This document shows positions 22,523 through 36,600 of a stretch of DNA of 64,000 nucleotides, in pieces (positions within the stretch are counted from its first letter, which is position 1; each line of letters begins with the position of its first letter). The DNA comes from Blasia pusilla (taxonomy: Eukaryota > Marchantiophyta > Marchantiopsida > Blasiales). Location of the stretch: contig CM114274.1 of assembly GCA_050084515.1 (NCBI GenBank), positions 4,836,001-4,900,000 on the forward strand, given 5' to 3'. Position numbers and translations under genes: made by a program. Below the pieces are notes generated by a model. That model saw nothing but the letters and a program-made list of their open reading frames with translations. It was not told where the DNA came from and ran no database searches.

Positions 22523-23269
22523 ATGTACAAGAGTACAATTTTTTGTAGAATTCTTGATTAGATGGATCTTAGACTTGTGTAGATGACAATCATTGTATGT
22601 TGGCATTAGCGGGTATTTGCACGACAACTCTTGCTCGATAATAATTACGATGACATGACTCATGTAGGACTTTTATGATGCGTGTTGTTGTATGGTGAAT
22701 ACCTTTAAAGGCCTTTGTTTTTGTTAGGGAACTTTTTGTGGCTATTATAAAACCCCAAAAATAATCACTCAAAATTTAGTTCCCCAACCCTATAAATTGC
22801 CCCTCCATGAACCCAAAATCAATATGGGGTTTACGGACTTTGCCAAACTTTGGACCTCATATCTTGAGACTTGCTACTCCACTCCCTTCTCCTTTCCTAT
22901 TTCTACTCAAAATAATTTTGACCCAAAATTAAGAGGGGTGAAACTTGTCTACAACTAAAGTGAAAATTTGGAGAACTATGGGGAACTATTTGGTTGACTA
23001 GTTCCTAAAATTTTTAGCACTATGGAGAACTTTTGGCCTCAACCAAAAAATGGGAGACATGCTCGATTCCATATTCCATACCACATACAATACAATTAAA
23101 CAAAAAGGTCTTTTAAGTCGAAGAAAAGACATATTGGAAATAAAAAAAATTCCTTCATTTATTTATTACCAATATAGACGTTTCTCCCCCATCCTCTAGC
23201 GACTCTGCAAAAGCCAGTGAAGAACTTCATGTCCGCGCTCTCGACAATATGCACTCCAAAGGCAAACCT
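22523..23269. other. AT-rich spacer
   Basis: It holds a fragment near 22570-22625 resembling the tail of the 135-bp repeat (GTATGTTGGCATTAGCGGG, GCACGACAAC). No gene is seen. Confidence 0.5.
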
Positions 23270-23720
23270 GTCGAATTGATAATCTGATTCCAACACTTTT
23301 TCATGTGGAATCACTCCCAAATCGTTAAACTGATTCCGAGACTTTTAGATGTGGATTCTCTCCAATACTGTCACCCTGATTCGTAGACTACTAGCCGCGG
23401 AGTCGCTCCAAAATTGTTGATCTGATCCTAAGTTTTAGGTGTAGAGTCACTACAAAGTTGCTGATCTGATTCCTAGAATCGTAGACAAGGAGTCAGTCCG
23501 GAGACAAATGTGCGGAGTTGTGAATCTAATTCCTTGGCTTTTAGGCGTGGAGTCACTCCAAAAGTGATAATCTGATTCCGAGAATTTTAGATATGGAGTC
23601 GCTCCAGAGACAAATATGCGGAATTGTAATTTGTAGTTTTTGGTATGGAGTGACTCCGGAGACAAATATGCGGAATGGTCAGTCGGATTCGTAGAACTTT
23701 TCGATATGGATTCCCTCGGA
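23270..23720. repeat. Degenerate minisatellite, unit about 55-70 bp
   Basis: About eight units share the pattern 'gat-ctgattcc-gag-..-ttttagat-tggagtcactcc', and three of them add GAGACAAATATGCGGA. Short minus-strand open frames across it are products of the repetition. Confidence 0.85.
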
Positions 23721-24672
23721 GGAAGCTCGGAGATCCGGATTAGTTCCGAATGTGGGCCCTCGTGATGAGATGCGAGCAAGCTTCGAAATCCGGAGTCAAG
23801 CTTGACTTCGGATTTGGTTCCACGAGTAGGCCCTTTGCTGGATAGAAACACTCCATGGCTGACGGGCGTGAAGCTATTTTGAGCCCCGCTCGAGCTAGAA
23901 CTGTGTTTCATTAATGCTTCTGCCTTTGGTGATTTTAGTATAGAATGTTCTTCCCCACGCCTTTCTAGGTCCTGGTGGAGTCGATTGGATTGATGGTGGA
24001 ATCCTCAGAAGTCGTCGTTCTTTTCTTGACGGCCTTTTCCTCTCAAAGTGTTCAATCAATTAATCGCAAGTGGAGTGGCTTGAACCGCCGCTCACTTATC
24101 TGGTTACTTGGATCCTGGGATTCTTGAAGCACCAGATCCTGGGAATTCTCGTCCGTTGTGAAAGGGGATTATTGATTCCCTGATCGAGTTACTTTGACCC
24201 TCGCATTCATTTATTCATTCATTCTTGATCCTGACCGTGGGATTCGCGGCTATGGCTTCTGCTTGGAACCGGTGGATGCCTTCAAGATGCTCTTCTTCCT
24301 CTTCTTCTTCTATTTCCAATTCGTCCTTACGCCCACTCCCTTCGTTCACTCCATCACAAATGCGCCACGAGCTTTGCTCATTGTGAGAAGAGCAGAGCAG
24401 AGGAGAGGAGTGAAGAGCAGTGCAGTTCCGGCTACGCGCTTTTCTGCGATGAAGCCTGTAAGGAATCCGGGCGTTCGGGGCAATCATTGGAGTTTTTTCT
24501 TCGGAATCATGTGGTCCTTTTCAATCGGTGCGCGTGGCTTTTGGGATCGATGTTACGTCGTCGAGTGTGGCTTTCCGGTGGCGGGAAAGTTTGGTGGAGT
24601 TGAATAGAGGATGCGTAGATAGGGTGGGGAATTCCGCAAAGTCGGGGGGCATTGGGAGATCAGAGGGAGGGA
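23721..24672 (+). other. 5' flank and probable 5' UTR of the CCDC57-like gene
   Basis: Unique, GC-richer sequence with a pyrimidine tract near 24295-24325. No TATA box is obvious. Open frames overlapping here carry no recognisable domain, and the likely start codon is the ATG at 24673. Confidence 0.5.
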
Positions 24673-27600
24673 ATGGGTGCGGAGGTAGCAGGTGTGGATT
24701 TTCGGTCGCTGTTGGAGAAGAAGGAGAAGGAGCTCGTGAGCATTTGCGAGCGTCAGATAGAGGTTCTGCAGCAGCAGGTGCTTGATTTTGTTCGCCTCCT
24801 TCTGATGCTAGCAATGCACGCGTTTCTCTTCTCTTGTTTCCTTTCTCTCCCCGAATCCGTGCACACGTTCCTCCGTCCGTCTCCGCAAACATGCATATCA
24901 GCTACACGACTGCACTTCAGTTCGCGGCTTCCCTTTGCTCCTCCTGCTCCATGTATTGAGCCCTAACCTTTCGGCTTTCTGGATTCTTTCCTTGTCTTTG
25001 TCACCATCTCCGCTTTAGCTCAACTGTTTGGAGATTTTGTCGCCGAACTACTCAAGATCGCTCTGGTGTCAAGTCAAGCCAGGGAAGGAGCGTCCCTAAT
25101 CTTCCAAGAAGCTCTTTACAACACTATCTATTTTACCTCATTGGGGTCCCCTACACACGTTACTTACCAGTGCAGCAGCAGCTCTGGGCAGTGAATTTGG
25201 GCTGCTGAATGTGTTGAACAGCTGTGCTATTACAAGCTTAGCAATATCAGCATATGCTGTTGCTCTCCGTGTTCTAAATTTTGTGCAGAGTAGAGAGACG
25301 GGACTCGTTAAGTAGTGCCTGTCGTAGCCTGGCGACCTGGTTGGACGGTGCTGGAGACTGGGATGGGGGTTGAGAGAGGAAGAAGTGAAAAAGGTACCAA
25401 ATGAGAGGAGGGAGAGGAGACGAGAGAGAGGAGAGTTCTGACGAGAGAGAGGAGAGTTCTCATTAAGTAGAGGCTGCCATAGCCTTGCGACCATACATCT
25501 ATTGGTAGCTTTGGGCAGTGAATGGATGCTGAATGTGAATTCAACCCACAATCAGGGGTGTTGGAGTGCGCTAGAGACTGGGATGCGTGTAGAGAGTAGA
25601 AGGACTGAAGAAGGTACCATATGAGAGGATCTCACATAGTGTGAGTGATGTCCATACAAAGTGTGGTGCAGAGCTTCCAAGCGCCAGTCAGGAAGCTCTG
25701 TACAATGCCATCTACTTTACCTGATTGGGATCCCCAATACACATGGCACATTACACACTACTTACCAGTGCAGCAGCTTTGGGCAGTGAATCTAGGCTGC
25801 TGAATGTGTTGAACGGGAGAGAGACGCTGTACTCATTAAGTAGTGCCTGTGGTAGCCTTGTGACAATAGACCCCGTGCCCTGGTTGGATGGTGCTTGAGA
25901 CTGGGATGGGTGTAGAGAGAGGAAGAAGTGAAGAAGGTACCATATGAGCGTAGGGATACACTCTCATATAGTGTGAGTGCTGACCATACAGCGTGTTGTT
26001 GGTGCGGAGCTTCCAAGTGTCAACCAAGAAACTCTTCACCACACCATCTACTTTACCTGATTGGGATCCCCAATAGACATTACTTACCAGTGCAGCAGCT
26101 TTGGGCAATGAATCAAGGCTACTGAATGTGTTGAACAATTCTGGTGTTACCAGCTTAGCAATATTAGCATATGCTCTTGCTCTAGAGTATGGAGACCAAG
26201 TAGTGACTAGAGGTTTCATCCCCATCGTCACACAAGGCACAAGAGTTTAGTTGTGTTCCCATCCTGCTTTTCTTATGGTTAAAGGGCACTGCCCCCGTCC
26301 TAAACGTGAACTTAAGCCGGGTTCCCAAGCAAGTGTTTCCCCGCAAATAGTTCTGCAGTTCTGCAGTTCTGCCTTTTCGGGATATACCGTCAAGAGAGAG
26401 AGAGATCAGACATTTTCCTCCGTGCCGTTCTGCTGTGAGCGGTTGCCCCCCGCTTTGGTTATGGTATCCACAAATGCTTTCTCATCGCTCCCACAGTTCA
26501 GGCCCTGCTGGGAGCTTGGTTGCTTGCACAATTTCTTGAACCTTGTTTGTCCAAGATTTGGCCTGCTTTACGGGTCTTCTTTGGATCCAAGTTTTCCCCA
26601 TCAACTCTTTAGGATAGGGATGGGAGTCCATTGTCTCAAACTGCCTCCGCCATTTCAACTTGGCGATGTCATATCTATCCTCCAAGTTCTGATCTCACAC
26701 GAACTCTGGCTGTTTGTGAGGAAGGTGACATCATACCCCGAAATGCCTTCAGCTGCACAGCTTCAAGCCTGTCCCTTTGTTTGGTGTTGGCATCCCACAC
26801 TGCTGGGCCATATTCCGGCGAGATGGGATGCAAAATGATAGAGCTCTTTACATCTGATGTGATTTCCCCGCAGTGTAGGAATCTTGACAGACCGTTCACC
26901 TTCTTGTGGCCTTTCTCGGTAGTCTTCTTAATGTGGGCATCCCACATGCAGTCTTCTGAGGTTTCTATGCCCAGATAGGTGTATGTAGGCACATGGGGGA
27001 TATCTTGTTCGCCCCACTACCAGTGTTGGTCTTGGTCCTCCTCCTTGCCATTGAAGATCATCACACCGCACTTCAATACATTTGCCTCCATGCCCCACAT
27101 GTCTCACCAGATTTTGGTCTGGGAGAGCATCTCTTGGAGTTTCTCTCCTGTTTCCTCTAAGCCACCAAAGTCATCAGCAAACATGAGGGCAACAACAGAG
27201 CTGTTACCCACCCTGATGCCTAGTCCACTATCCTCCATTTCCTCCAATAGGTAATTCACGAAAATGTTGAAGAGGGTGGGGGAGAGCGGGCATCCTTGGG
27301 CCACTCCTTGCTTGATGTCGAATGTCCCACTCTTGTGGCCATTCACCAGAACTCTACTCATTGAGTTCTGGTACATCTTCTCCACCACCCTCCACATCTT
27401 TCCTCTGAGACCTGCCTTCCACAAGCTATAAGATAGCCGGTCACATCTTACAGCAACGTATGCCTTCGTGAGGTCCAAGAAGAATCATTAGGTGGGTTTC
27501 CCCTCTTTTTTCCTACCCTGGATAATTTGACTGAAGGTGAAGATGTGATCCACGTATCCCCGGGCTTGCCAGAAACCAGCCTGGCCTTCCTTGATGACAG

Positions 27601-30600
27601 CATTCTCCTCCAGGTACACAGAGATCCTATTGTTAAGTATACGGCAGAGGAGTTTCCGGACTACGCTCAGCAATGTAATACCCCTGTAGTTTCCAGAGTC
27701 CTCTCGCTCACCCGTCTTGACGAGGTTCACGATGACTCCCACCCATCACCTTTGTGGAATGACTTCTGCACGCCAGACCAGGTTGAAGAGACTCTCTAGG
27801 CAGAACAGGCCATAGCATACTTCAATAGCTCGTTCTCAAGCTCATCACCACCGACTGCTTTGTGGTCCACAAGTTCTTTGATCGCTGCTCCAACCTCAGC
27901 CAGGGAGAACCAATCGTTATATGGGCTGCCCAGCTCAAGCTCATCATCTACCTTCTCCCATTGTATCTTAACAAAATCCTCCACCACCTTCTCGAAGTTC
28001 TGCTCTTCAAGGGATGTCCGAGGGGCTTCCTGTCTAACTCCTTGTAATGGTCTTCCAACACATGTCGGATTTGTTTAGCATTGGTCACCATCCCACCGTC
28101 TTTCCTCTTCAAGGCCTTTACGTCATTTTTGTCCCTGACCTTGCTCAATTTCTGCACTTTCATCCAGAACTTTTTCTGATTCTCAGTGAAATTGTCATTG
28201 ATTGATGAGTAGGTCGCTTGGTTCAATTTCTTCTTGTGCATGCGCACTAGAAGACGGGTTTCCTTGCGCAGGGCCACATATTCTGCCCACAAGGATGCAT
28301 CATCCTTGGCCTTGGCACATGCGACATACACTTCCCTTTGTTTGGCAATGGCTACTTTGAGTTCCAAGTACCACCATTTGACGGCTCTGCCACAGATTAT
28401 CAATTTTCTGCCCAAAGCAATCTCAGTGGCATCTGTCACTCCATGCTCCCACCATGCCAGCACCACGTCCACAGTTGTTCTTTTGAACCCAAAGGTCTTG
28501 ACAGTAGATTCAATGAAAGTGTCAAATGCCAAGAGATTTTCTTCCAGCTTACCAATGTACACCTTCTTGTTCCCCTCATCTTGGAAGTCCTCTATCCTCC
28601 GTTTCTTGATCACTCTCTTCACTGCAACTCTGTCCAGACCTACGGATGATCTGATCTTCCAATGTCTGTTGCAACCACTGTGATTGTCACACTGTATGTG
28701 GAGTTCCTCATTCACAGCTATGTAGTCCACAATGGAGCTTTCATTCTTCTTGAAGTTGACCCTAGTCCAAGCCGGGGAACCCACCTTAGGCCTATCATTC
28801 AGTGCCATGAGTTGAAGTTACCTCAACATCATGAGCAGCTGTGTGCCATTGCCATTCACTTTCACATCTCCAAACACGGCCTCTGTTACAGCAACACATT
28901 CACTGTTTGTGGACATTTAAATACACCCAATATACATATCCCTTGAGTTGCATTCTGCTCGGACTTTGACCCATATGCTGTGTTCATACTCGAGCCCCGT
29001 GCTGATGATCTCACCTGTCCACCATGAAGTCTCTGATGAAGAAGCCGACACCCTTCATACCTCTGTTGTTGTCGGCCTGGGTGCTGCACATCTTTCCAAA
29101 CCATATATAGTGTGGTACAGGGGGTATATCCATTAACTTGGTTTCCCAAGTTTCCTGACCACCACATATATGGATTTGATTTTTCAGCAAAACATCAGCA
29201 ACCTCAAACTGCTTCATTGGATGGATCAGTCCACAAAAGTTCCACCCAAGTGGAGACCTGTCACTAAGTGGGTTAGAGGTTGGCGTGCACACTTTTGGCA
29301 TAGGTGTGGCTGCTTGCAGCATGGAACGTCTTCATGTGCAGGCTCTTCATAGCTGGTTCCTTGGAGAGCACTAAAGATATTAGGTGTGTAGATCACCAGC
29401 CGTTTTGTGGAGATGGGCCTTTCCTTCAAGCTGAAACCACCCTCAACTACCATAGCCCTCCAGTTGTAGGCAAGTCTCAGTTCCTGAGAACTCTGGTTTT
29501 TGTTGCAAGCCAAGCATTGGCCTCCTCTGCCCTTGATAGTGGCCTTGAAGATACACTGACTGCCATCCATCATCAGAGTAAACCCAGCTGTAGCCAGGAA
29601 TTCAAAGCCCAAAGCTGTGCACATGATCTTAAATGAGATGAAGTCTACTATGGGACATACACCGAAAATGATCTTGTGGAACCGTTGTCTCCTCCTATAG
29701 ACTAGTTGTCCAGATCTGGACTGTAGGGGGCCTTCAATGGTATCTCATAAACATGCGGGTATTCCCCACCCAGCTTGGGGATGCTGAGCTTTGATAGACG
29801 TCTTCAATAGGTGAACTGATACTCCTCACAATCTTGGGAGGAAGGAGATATGTTTGGGCCGAGGCCGCTGATTATTTGTGGAGGTTTGGCTAACAACTGT
29901 TTTAGGATCTGGAGAGAATGTTTAAGCTCCCAGCCCGAGAGTCCAGGCAGAGATTCTCGGGCTGCCTCCAAGCGGTGTTCAAAGAGAGCTTGCTTGTAGC
30001 CCCTCCAAACGGTGGGGTGCCCAAAGAGAGGTTGCTTGTTACCCCCTGAGATCAAAGGTGAAGCGCCCTGGTATTAAACTGCATAGGAAGGCCCGGGAAT
30101 CCAGTTTCTAGAGAAGGAGAGGTCTCCATTTCTCCTGTAATTCCCCCCGAAACGTTACTTGTGGCACAACTGCCTCAACTCATATGTGATTTACAGGACA
30201 CAATAATACTCACTTTCCAACCAGGGAACTACATTGCAAGCTCACAACCAACAGGTTCCAACTACAGCTATGGGCAACTCGATCGAGAGTATTGCTATAT
30301 TGTTTTCACGAGGTTCACTCATTAGAAGCTACCCGGGAGGAGTGCCTACGGGAGAGAGAGGGAGAGGGAGCGAGATTGAGATTTCCTCATGCTTCAGGCT
30401 GAAGAACTTGGGAGAAAATCCATGGCTTCATCGGGAAAACGTATCTGGGTTCACATGGAATTTCAAGCGAATTCGTCGTAAGAAGCAATCACCAGAGAGA
30501 GAGAATCACATGAGGTGAGAAAATTTCCGGGTTAATGACTCGGAGAAAATCCCGAAAAATCCCTGCGCAGTGAGAAACCCCTAGCAAATGCGCTTGAACA

Positions 30601-33600
30601 GCCAAACTGACGTAAGACAAATCTCAGTGATGAGAGCCCCAAGCAAGTCCGCTTGAAAACCGTGACCCGAGCCCGAGAGTGAGAGCTTGATGGAGTCAGG
30701 TGCTAGCATCCACGAGGCGCACCCCATAGAATGATAAGGCTTCCTGGAGGAGGAAACCAAAACGAACTGAAATCGAAGCAAATCCCTTCATTTCTGCCCG
30801 AATTCACGTCCACTTTCCACCATCCACCCCCTCAAAGATGTGCACCGGCTCCTCCAAGAACTCCAGCTTCTGATATCAGAGGCCTCCTCGGCATCGCAGT
30901 CAGTGCGCTCCTGTCGATAATCGCAAACATCAACCTGTCTGCACAGGCAAGAAGGGAAACGCAAAGCATTAGGGTCTCATGCCCCTTCCCGATCCTCGCT
31001 CTCAGGCCAACATGGCAGGGAAGCTACCGTTCTTGTCACGTAAAATCGGTGCACTTCTGTTGCTTATCTCAAGCATGGACAAGTCCGGAGAGACAAGGGG
31101 TTGCATTCAGCGCGGTAGCCTCAGATTTCCCGATGAAGGAGAGGAAGTAATCGGGTGGCCGCGCATTATGGAGATGGAGATAGAGTGCTTCAAATGGATG
31201 TGTTGCGGTAGTGATGAGAGCGACACACACATCGCTTTGGTGGACGGGCGTCAATTTGGCCACGGCCATGGGAACGTACCATTGACGGAGGAATAAAGAC
31301 GCTGTCGCCTTCCAGATCCTCTCGTTTTCCCCTGAAGCTGGCGGACGTTAACAGATTTAAGAACAAAGGATCTGTTCATGAACAAAGAATGGAATTGCAA
31401 CCGTACTGCTTTTGCAATCCGTGGGACTCGCGGTCTCCCCACGCACCCCCGAAACAACCCTTGATCTCCAAGGAAAGAGTAATTGGTGAAATGCTGGATT
31501 CATAGATGTTAGAAATGAGTGTTTGCATGCATAGCGCACACTGTTGGAGACGTTTTGGGATATATCCACGAGGTAATTGCAGATGAATCGAGAGTGAGAA
31601 TCGAGAATGACAGTGAGATAGAACTGAAGGCTGACAGGAACAGAACAACAGGAGAACGAATTGAGCTCGCTGTTAATGCTTGGATTCAATAGACTGCGGG
31701 GTTGTTTCTCGAGATATGGTTGCGCTTCGTTGCATCGATTGTGACAGAAATACGTTGATGCGTGCACGCTGTGCAAATACTGTCTGTCGTCTTGAACTCG
31801 GGTGCATGGAAACTAGGTCGCGGAACGAGACAGGGATTTAGCTGATGTGGGGGCCAAATTCTCTCAGCTGAAGGATGACTTCAAGGTGATGCAATATCCA
31901 CATCGATCATCTCCCTGGTTCTTTGCTCGAGTTCCGTCTTTGTAGAACTGCAATGCTCTTACATAGTACTCTTGAAGAATCCAGGAAAACCTCGAGTGTG
32001 GTGCAACACATCATTGCCGGCAGAATGAAGTGAACATCTTTTGATTTGCGTCCGTTAGCGGAGTGCGGTCGGTGCGTTTTTTCTTCGTTGTCCACTTGGA
32101 ATTAGGGCATGTCGATGTCGTTGCGTCATTGTTCGGCTCTTTCTTGGAGCTGAATCGCCGAATGTTTGCTGCGTCTCTCGCAGTACAATCTGGAGCTACT
32201 CGACGGGCGAGATGCCGAGTTGTCAAGCTACGAGGCGGAGCTGTCTATACTTCAGGTGTGCCCTGAAAGCTTTGCGTTCCGAAAAGCCTCTTTCTAATCC
32301 GCATGATCTCGAGCGAGGCGCGATCACTTCACAGTTTCCGCTTTCCGTGGACCAAATTCTTCATCGCTCTCGCCTAGAGTCGAGAATCGCGAATAAATTC
32401 GATACGAAGTTGCTGCCTACATGTCTCTTGAATGAATGGAAGTGTTTCTGGAGCGGCTTTTGACTTCGCTAGGCTCTGCGGTCCGCCGCTGTGGATCACG
32501 ATCGAGGCGGGAAAGCGCAGAAGTTGATCGCATGTGAATTCGGCTTGATTTCGTCTGTACAGAGCGTCCGGCAGCGAATTGATTGGCGACTGCTTTTCAT
32601 TGTAGACTGCTTTTCATTGTAGACTGGTTCCAATTAAGCTGTGGTTGCATTGATCGATCGTATCAGGCCTCATTCAAGGAAGGAGAAAGGCAGCTGCAAG
32701 AATCTCAGAAGAGGCTGGCGGTGTCCGAGGCTCAGAGACTCGAGGTAATACTCTATTCTTCACTGGACTCGACAGGAGCGGATCGCACCACCTGGGGCTA
32801 CGCAGTCAGAGTCGTTTTGTGCTATCGCAGGATTCCTAGTCCACAGTGTGCAGATGGTTTAGGGTTCAGTGACAAGTTCGTGACGACCGTCCACGAAACT
32901 CACAAATTGGAGAATTGTCAGTCCGTCAGATCGAGTGACAATGCAGCCATTGTGAAAAGGTTGGAAATGTGCCATATGGAGCGGCGATTTGAGGACCATC
33001 TGTGCTTAGGAACTCCCTTCAGGGACATCGCTTGCTGGTTGGCGAGCGTGGAGGTCTGTCATATGTGTTCATCTGCAAATGGAGCATGATTACTGGCCAA
33101 TTTTGGAGACCCGTGGGTGATGTCTTGCGTCATTATATTGGCGTGTGCACTCACGCAGGAAAGGAGGAGATCAGATGACAGAGACAAGCTCTACGAGCAC
33201 ACTCTAACGGGTCTGCGTGGACAGGTAAGGGACTGAACGTGAAAGTATGGCGGCCATGATCGAGTTGATTAACGTAGAGACAAGCATCTTAGGCCACTGT
33301 GTCTCGATGAAGTAAAAATGAGAGGGATAACATTTTCGGCCATGAGAAGTATCTTGGCCACTGTTTGTTATCCAATCTCAAACGGACAACACTCTCAGAC
33401 ATCACCGCACCTAGTTTCAAATTTCTATCACTTACTTTCTTCTTTCGTTGAGACGGATATGCGGCGTATATGTTCGAAATATCCTAGAAATCCGAAACAT
33501 GTGGAAGTATGCAGCTTTGAAATTACGTAATCGTGGGAGGACGTACTTTCCACAATGCTCGAAAAATCCAAAACCTGTCGTATGCGATTGCTATTTCGGT

Positions 33601-36600
33601 CGGTCTATGATTGGAAAGGTCCTCCGTTCGGCTCAGCGATCCTGCAAGTCTGCCAAATCTGCCGAGAGTGCAGAAGTAGCGAGGACGTTGTTGGAGCAGG
33701 TGCAAATGGTCTGAAATTGGCGTGTTTTTGTAGATAGAGAAGATGCAGCTCACCAGAGAGCAACTTCTGTCGATGCACAAGGAAGCCTTTGAGAGTGCCA
33801 GTGCAGGTACAATACTTCTTGCAGTGAGCCTGACTGTTGTAGCAATGGAGGTCGAAAACACCCGCTTCGTCAGTTTGTAGAGAGATTCAGAGCTGGATTC
33901 CCTGTCAAAATTTGAAGCGCACGAGTGGAAAGACCTTTGCTTGAGTAGAACTGTCGCTCACACGATTTAAACCGTTCATTTAATCCGATATACCCGCCGG
34001 TGTGGATGGGATGGACCGCTGCACCCTTGCCAAAGAAGATTTGCAGCTTTCGTGATGTCAGCATTGATTGTTTCTAGTCGATTGCCTCACGAGTCGGTCG
34101 CGATTGCTTGAACAGAATTCATGTACGAGGTGGAAAAGAGGCAGGAGGACTTGGAGAAGCAAAGCAAGACGCTAGAGTCACGCTACATGGACAGAATGCG
34201 CATTCACGAGCTCCAATCGCAGGTCGGGCAGCCCGTCTGGAACAACATTACACACTCCACTCGACGTCAAGACGTGAATTGTTTCCCGCATTTCACCTTT
34301 CGCGTACGCGTGCCGTTGTTACAGGTGCTTTTGGATGCTGCGCAGACGAGGCTCTCTCAAGCAGAAGGTCAAGTGAAGCAGCTTGTGAGTGCTTTCGAGA
34401 TTATCTATTCTTGGACCGTTCAAATTTAGAAAGTTGACACAGGACCTCGGGTGTCTCGACAAAATGCTCCGTCACGACCGACCCATGTTCTCCCGGAATG
34501 ATGGTGGTGGGGATGGAGGGGCGGGGTGGGTGTTGTACCATCAGCCGAGAAAGGCGCAAAGGGGAGGGTCCATCGGAAGAATCGATGGGAGGTTGGGGAG
34601 GGTTGTTTGACCCATCGACTTTAGTGGGATGCAGGGAGTCTGGATTGTGGTATTCGCCATAACGTAGATTCCCGCATTCATTGTGGATGTGGTGAAAGGT
34701 CCGATTGTTCCCCGGGGTGAGATGAAGGAATGTCGTGCAGATGCGAGGACGTTCTGTCGTCTGATCGCGTATGATTACCGATACATTTGTTCTCAGCTGC
34801 CAGACACAGGCTGTGAAGGATCAGCATTCGTGAGTGGGGATAGGAACAGTTAAATGGTGGAATGAAGGAGTGGACAGGAATGCTTTACGGTGGAAAGATA
34901 ATCTTCGTGCAGTAGACAGGTCAGCATGGAGTTGGAAACGTTACACTACGCTTTCTCGTTCAATACTTATTGAGAAGTGGCTTTGCAAGTAGTGGTGATT
35001 GCACGTGGGTGTTTTGACATACACACTTGCGCTTCTTTTGAAGGAGGGTAACCTTCAAGCCTGTTGGACCAAGCAAGCAGAAGCGCTTGAGAGGGTAATG
35101 TCTACTTCTCTGCATATTCCTTTTGTCGTGTAGGACTTACATTTTGTCGCATCCTAATCCCGCGCTATTTCACCTGTCGGGAACGACTGGAAAAGTTTAC
35201 GAGCACGTGATTGATTGAATAAAGGAAGTAAATACACGACTAATTTCCACCGGGCCTACAGCCCCCGACTCCCATCGTTCTTGCGCACATCCATTTTGTT
35301 CGAGTTAATTGAGGCTCGGTACACCTTCCCCGTTTAATTATTTGTGAGCAGGAGAAGTTGCTTAAGCTGGACGCTTTGGAGAAAGACGAGATCATCAAAG
35401 TACGTAGAAATGATGGTTCTCTCCCTTCCTTGGGGTTATGGATGCAAACTCCAAAGACTCAGTAAGTTAAGGAAAGAGCTTTACTACAACGGGCATCAGC
35501 AGACTTGAAGAATTGTCCTCCTAAAAAGTATGAAAGATTTTAAGAATTGTGTCTCGGATCTTGTCTCGGATCTAATTGCGCGCCTCACGAGTGGGCATTA
35601 GATTCGTAGGGTGAAATTCTCACGTACCAGTGCCCGACGTCTGCAGAAACAATCCGAGGGTCTGCAAACGCTGCAATCTGAAATGGACGGACTCTTATCG
35701 AAGGCGAGCGGTGAAGCTATTGAAGTGGGTATAAAACTGAGACGAGTAGAAACAGAACATCAAAAGCAATTGCTGAAGATGGTAAGTATATTAATAACTC
35801 CCCTTGCAAAATTTTTGGAGCAGTTCAGGGATAGACTATGGCACGTGACCAATATTGTGCCCCTGTTGGAAGAGACAGTTTCTTACTCACACCGCTGGAA
35901 TGTTGCTCCAGAACATCCACTGCTTGTTGAACAGTCGTGCCACTTCGGAACACACTACCTGTTTTCCAGGCGGCTACATGTGTTCACGTACCACTCCATA
36001 ATAAAGTTGTTTGATGTACAACACCACTCATGAGGAACTTGTGTATGTGGTTGTGTGTGACACGAGTTCTCTCTACAACAGATGTCACAGATCGATGACT
36101 TGAGAAAAAGGATGGAGACTGCGGAGTCGCGATTGGCAGAATGGGATGGTCAAAGACCAGGAGAAATTGCTGGCTACCTAGAAAAGGCGAGTATAGGCAG
36201 TCCTCATCAGACGCCCCCATAGAAAGTACTCATAAAACGCCTCCACGTAACTAAGGTGTAATTGTTGGATGATAAATACGGCCAGACTGTTTATTTCGTA
36301 ACTGTGGTTTAGATCATCAGCTACCAACAACAAACGTGAGGCTCTCTCGGTGCGCACTGTAGACTCTTCAGTTCTGCAGGTGGCCCAATTGGAACAAGTC
36401 ATGATGACCGAAGACAATCAGTTGAAGCTGAAACTTGAAGGCGTGGAGACGTATATTCGAGAACTTGTGCGACATAAAGACCAAAATTTCCAGGTCGCAG
36501 TCTCCTTTCATAATCCTGTTGTTCTACCTTCACAACATTACCACCACAGCGTTTTTTTACTCCACCATTTCCTGTCAGATCACAAACTAAAAGGGACATG

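Noticed and set aside
23270-23720. CRISPR-like array
   Set aside because: Units are adjacent and diverged without unique spacers, and the genome is eukaryotic.
23450-23911. 153-codon minus-strand frame
   Set aside because: It runs through the minisatellite, and its repeated SDYHFW/ESIS-like pieces follow the DNA repeat.
25138-26240. Minus-strand frames of 74-137 codons
   Set aside because: They repeat the same peptide pieces because they lie in a tandem array; no coding signal otherwise.
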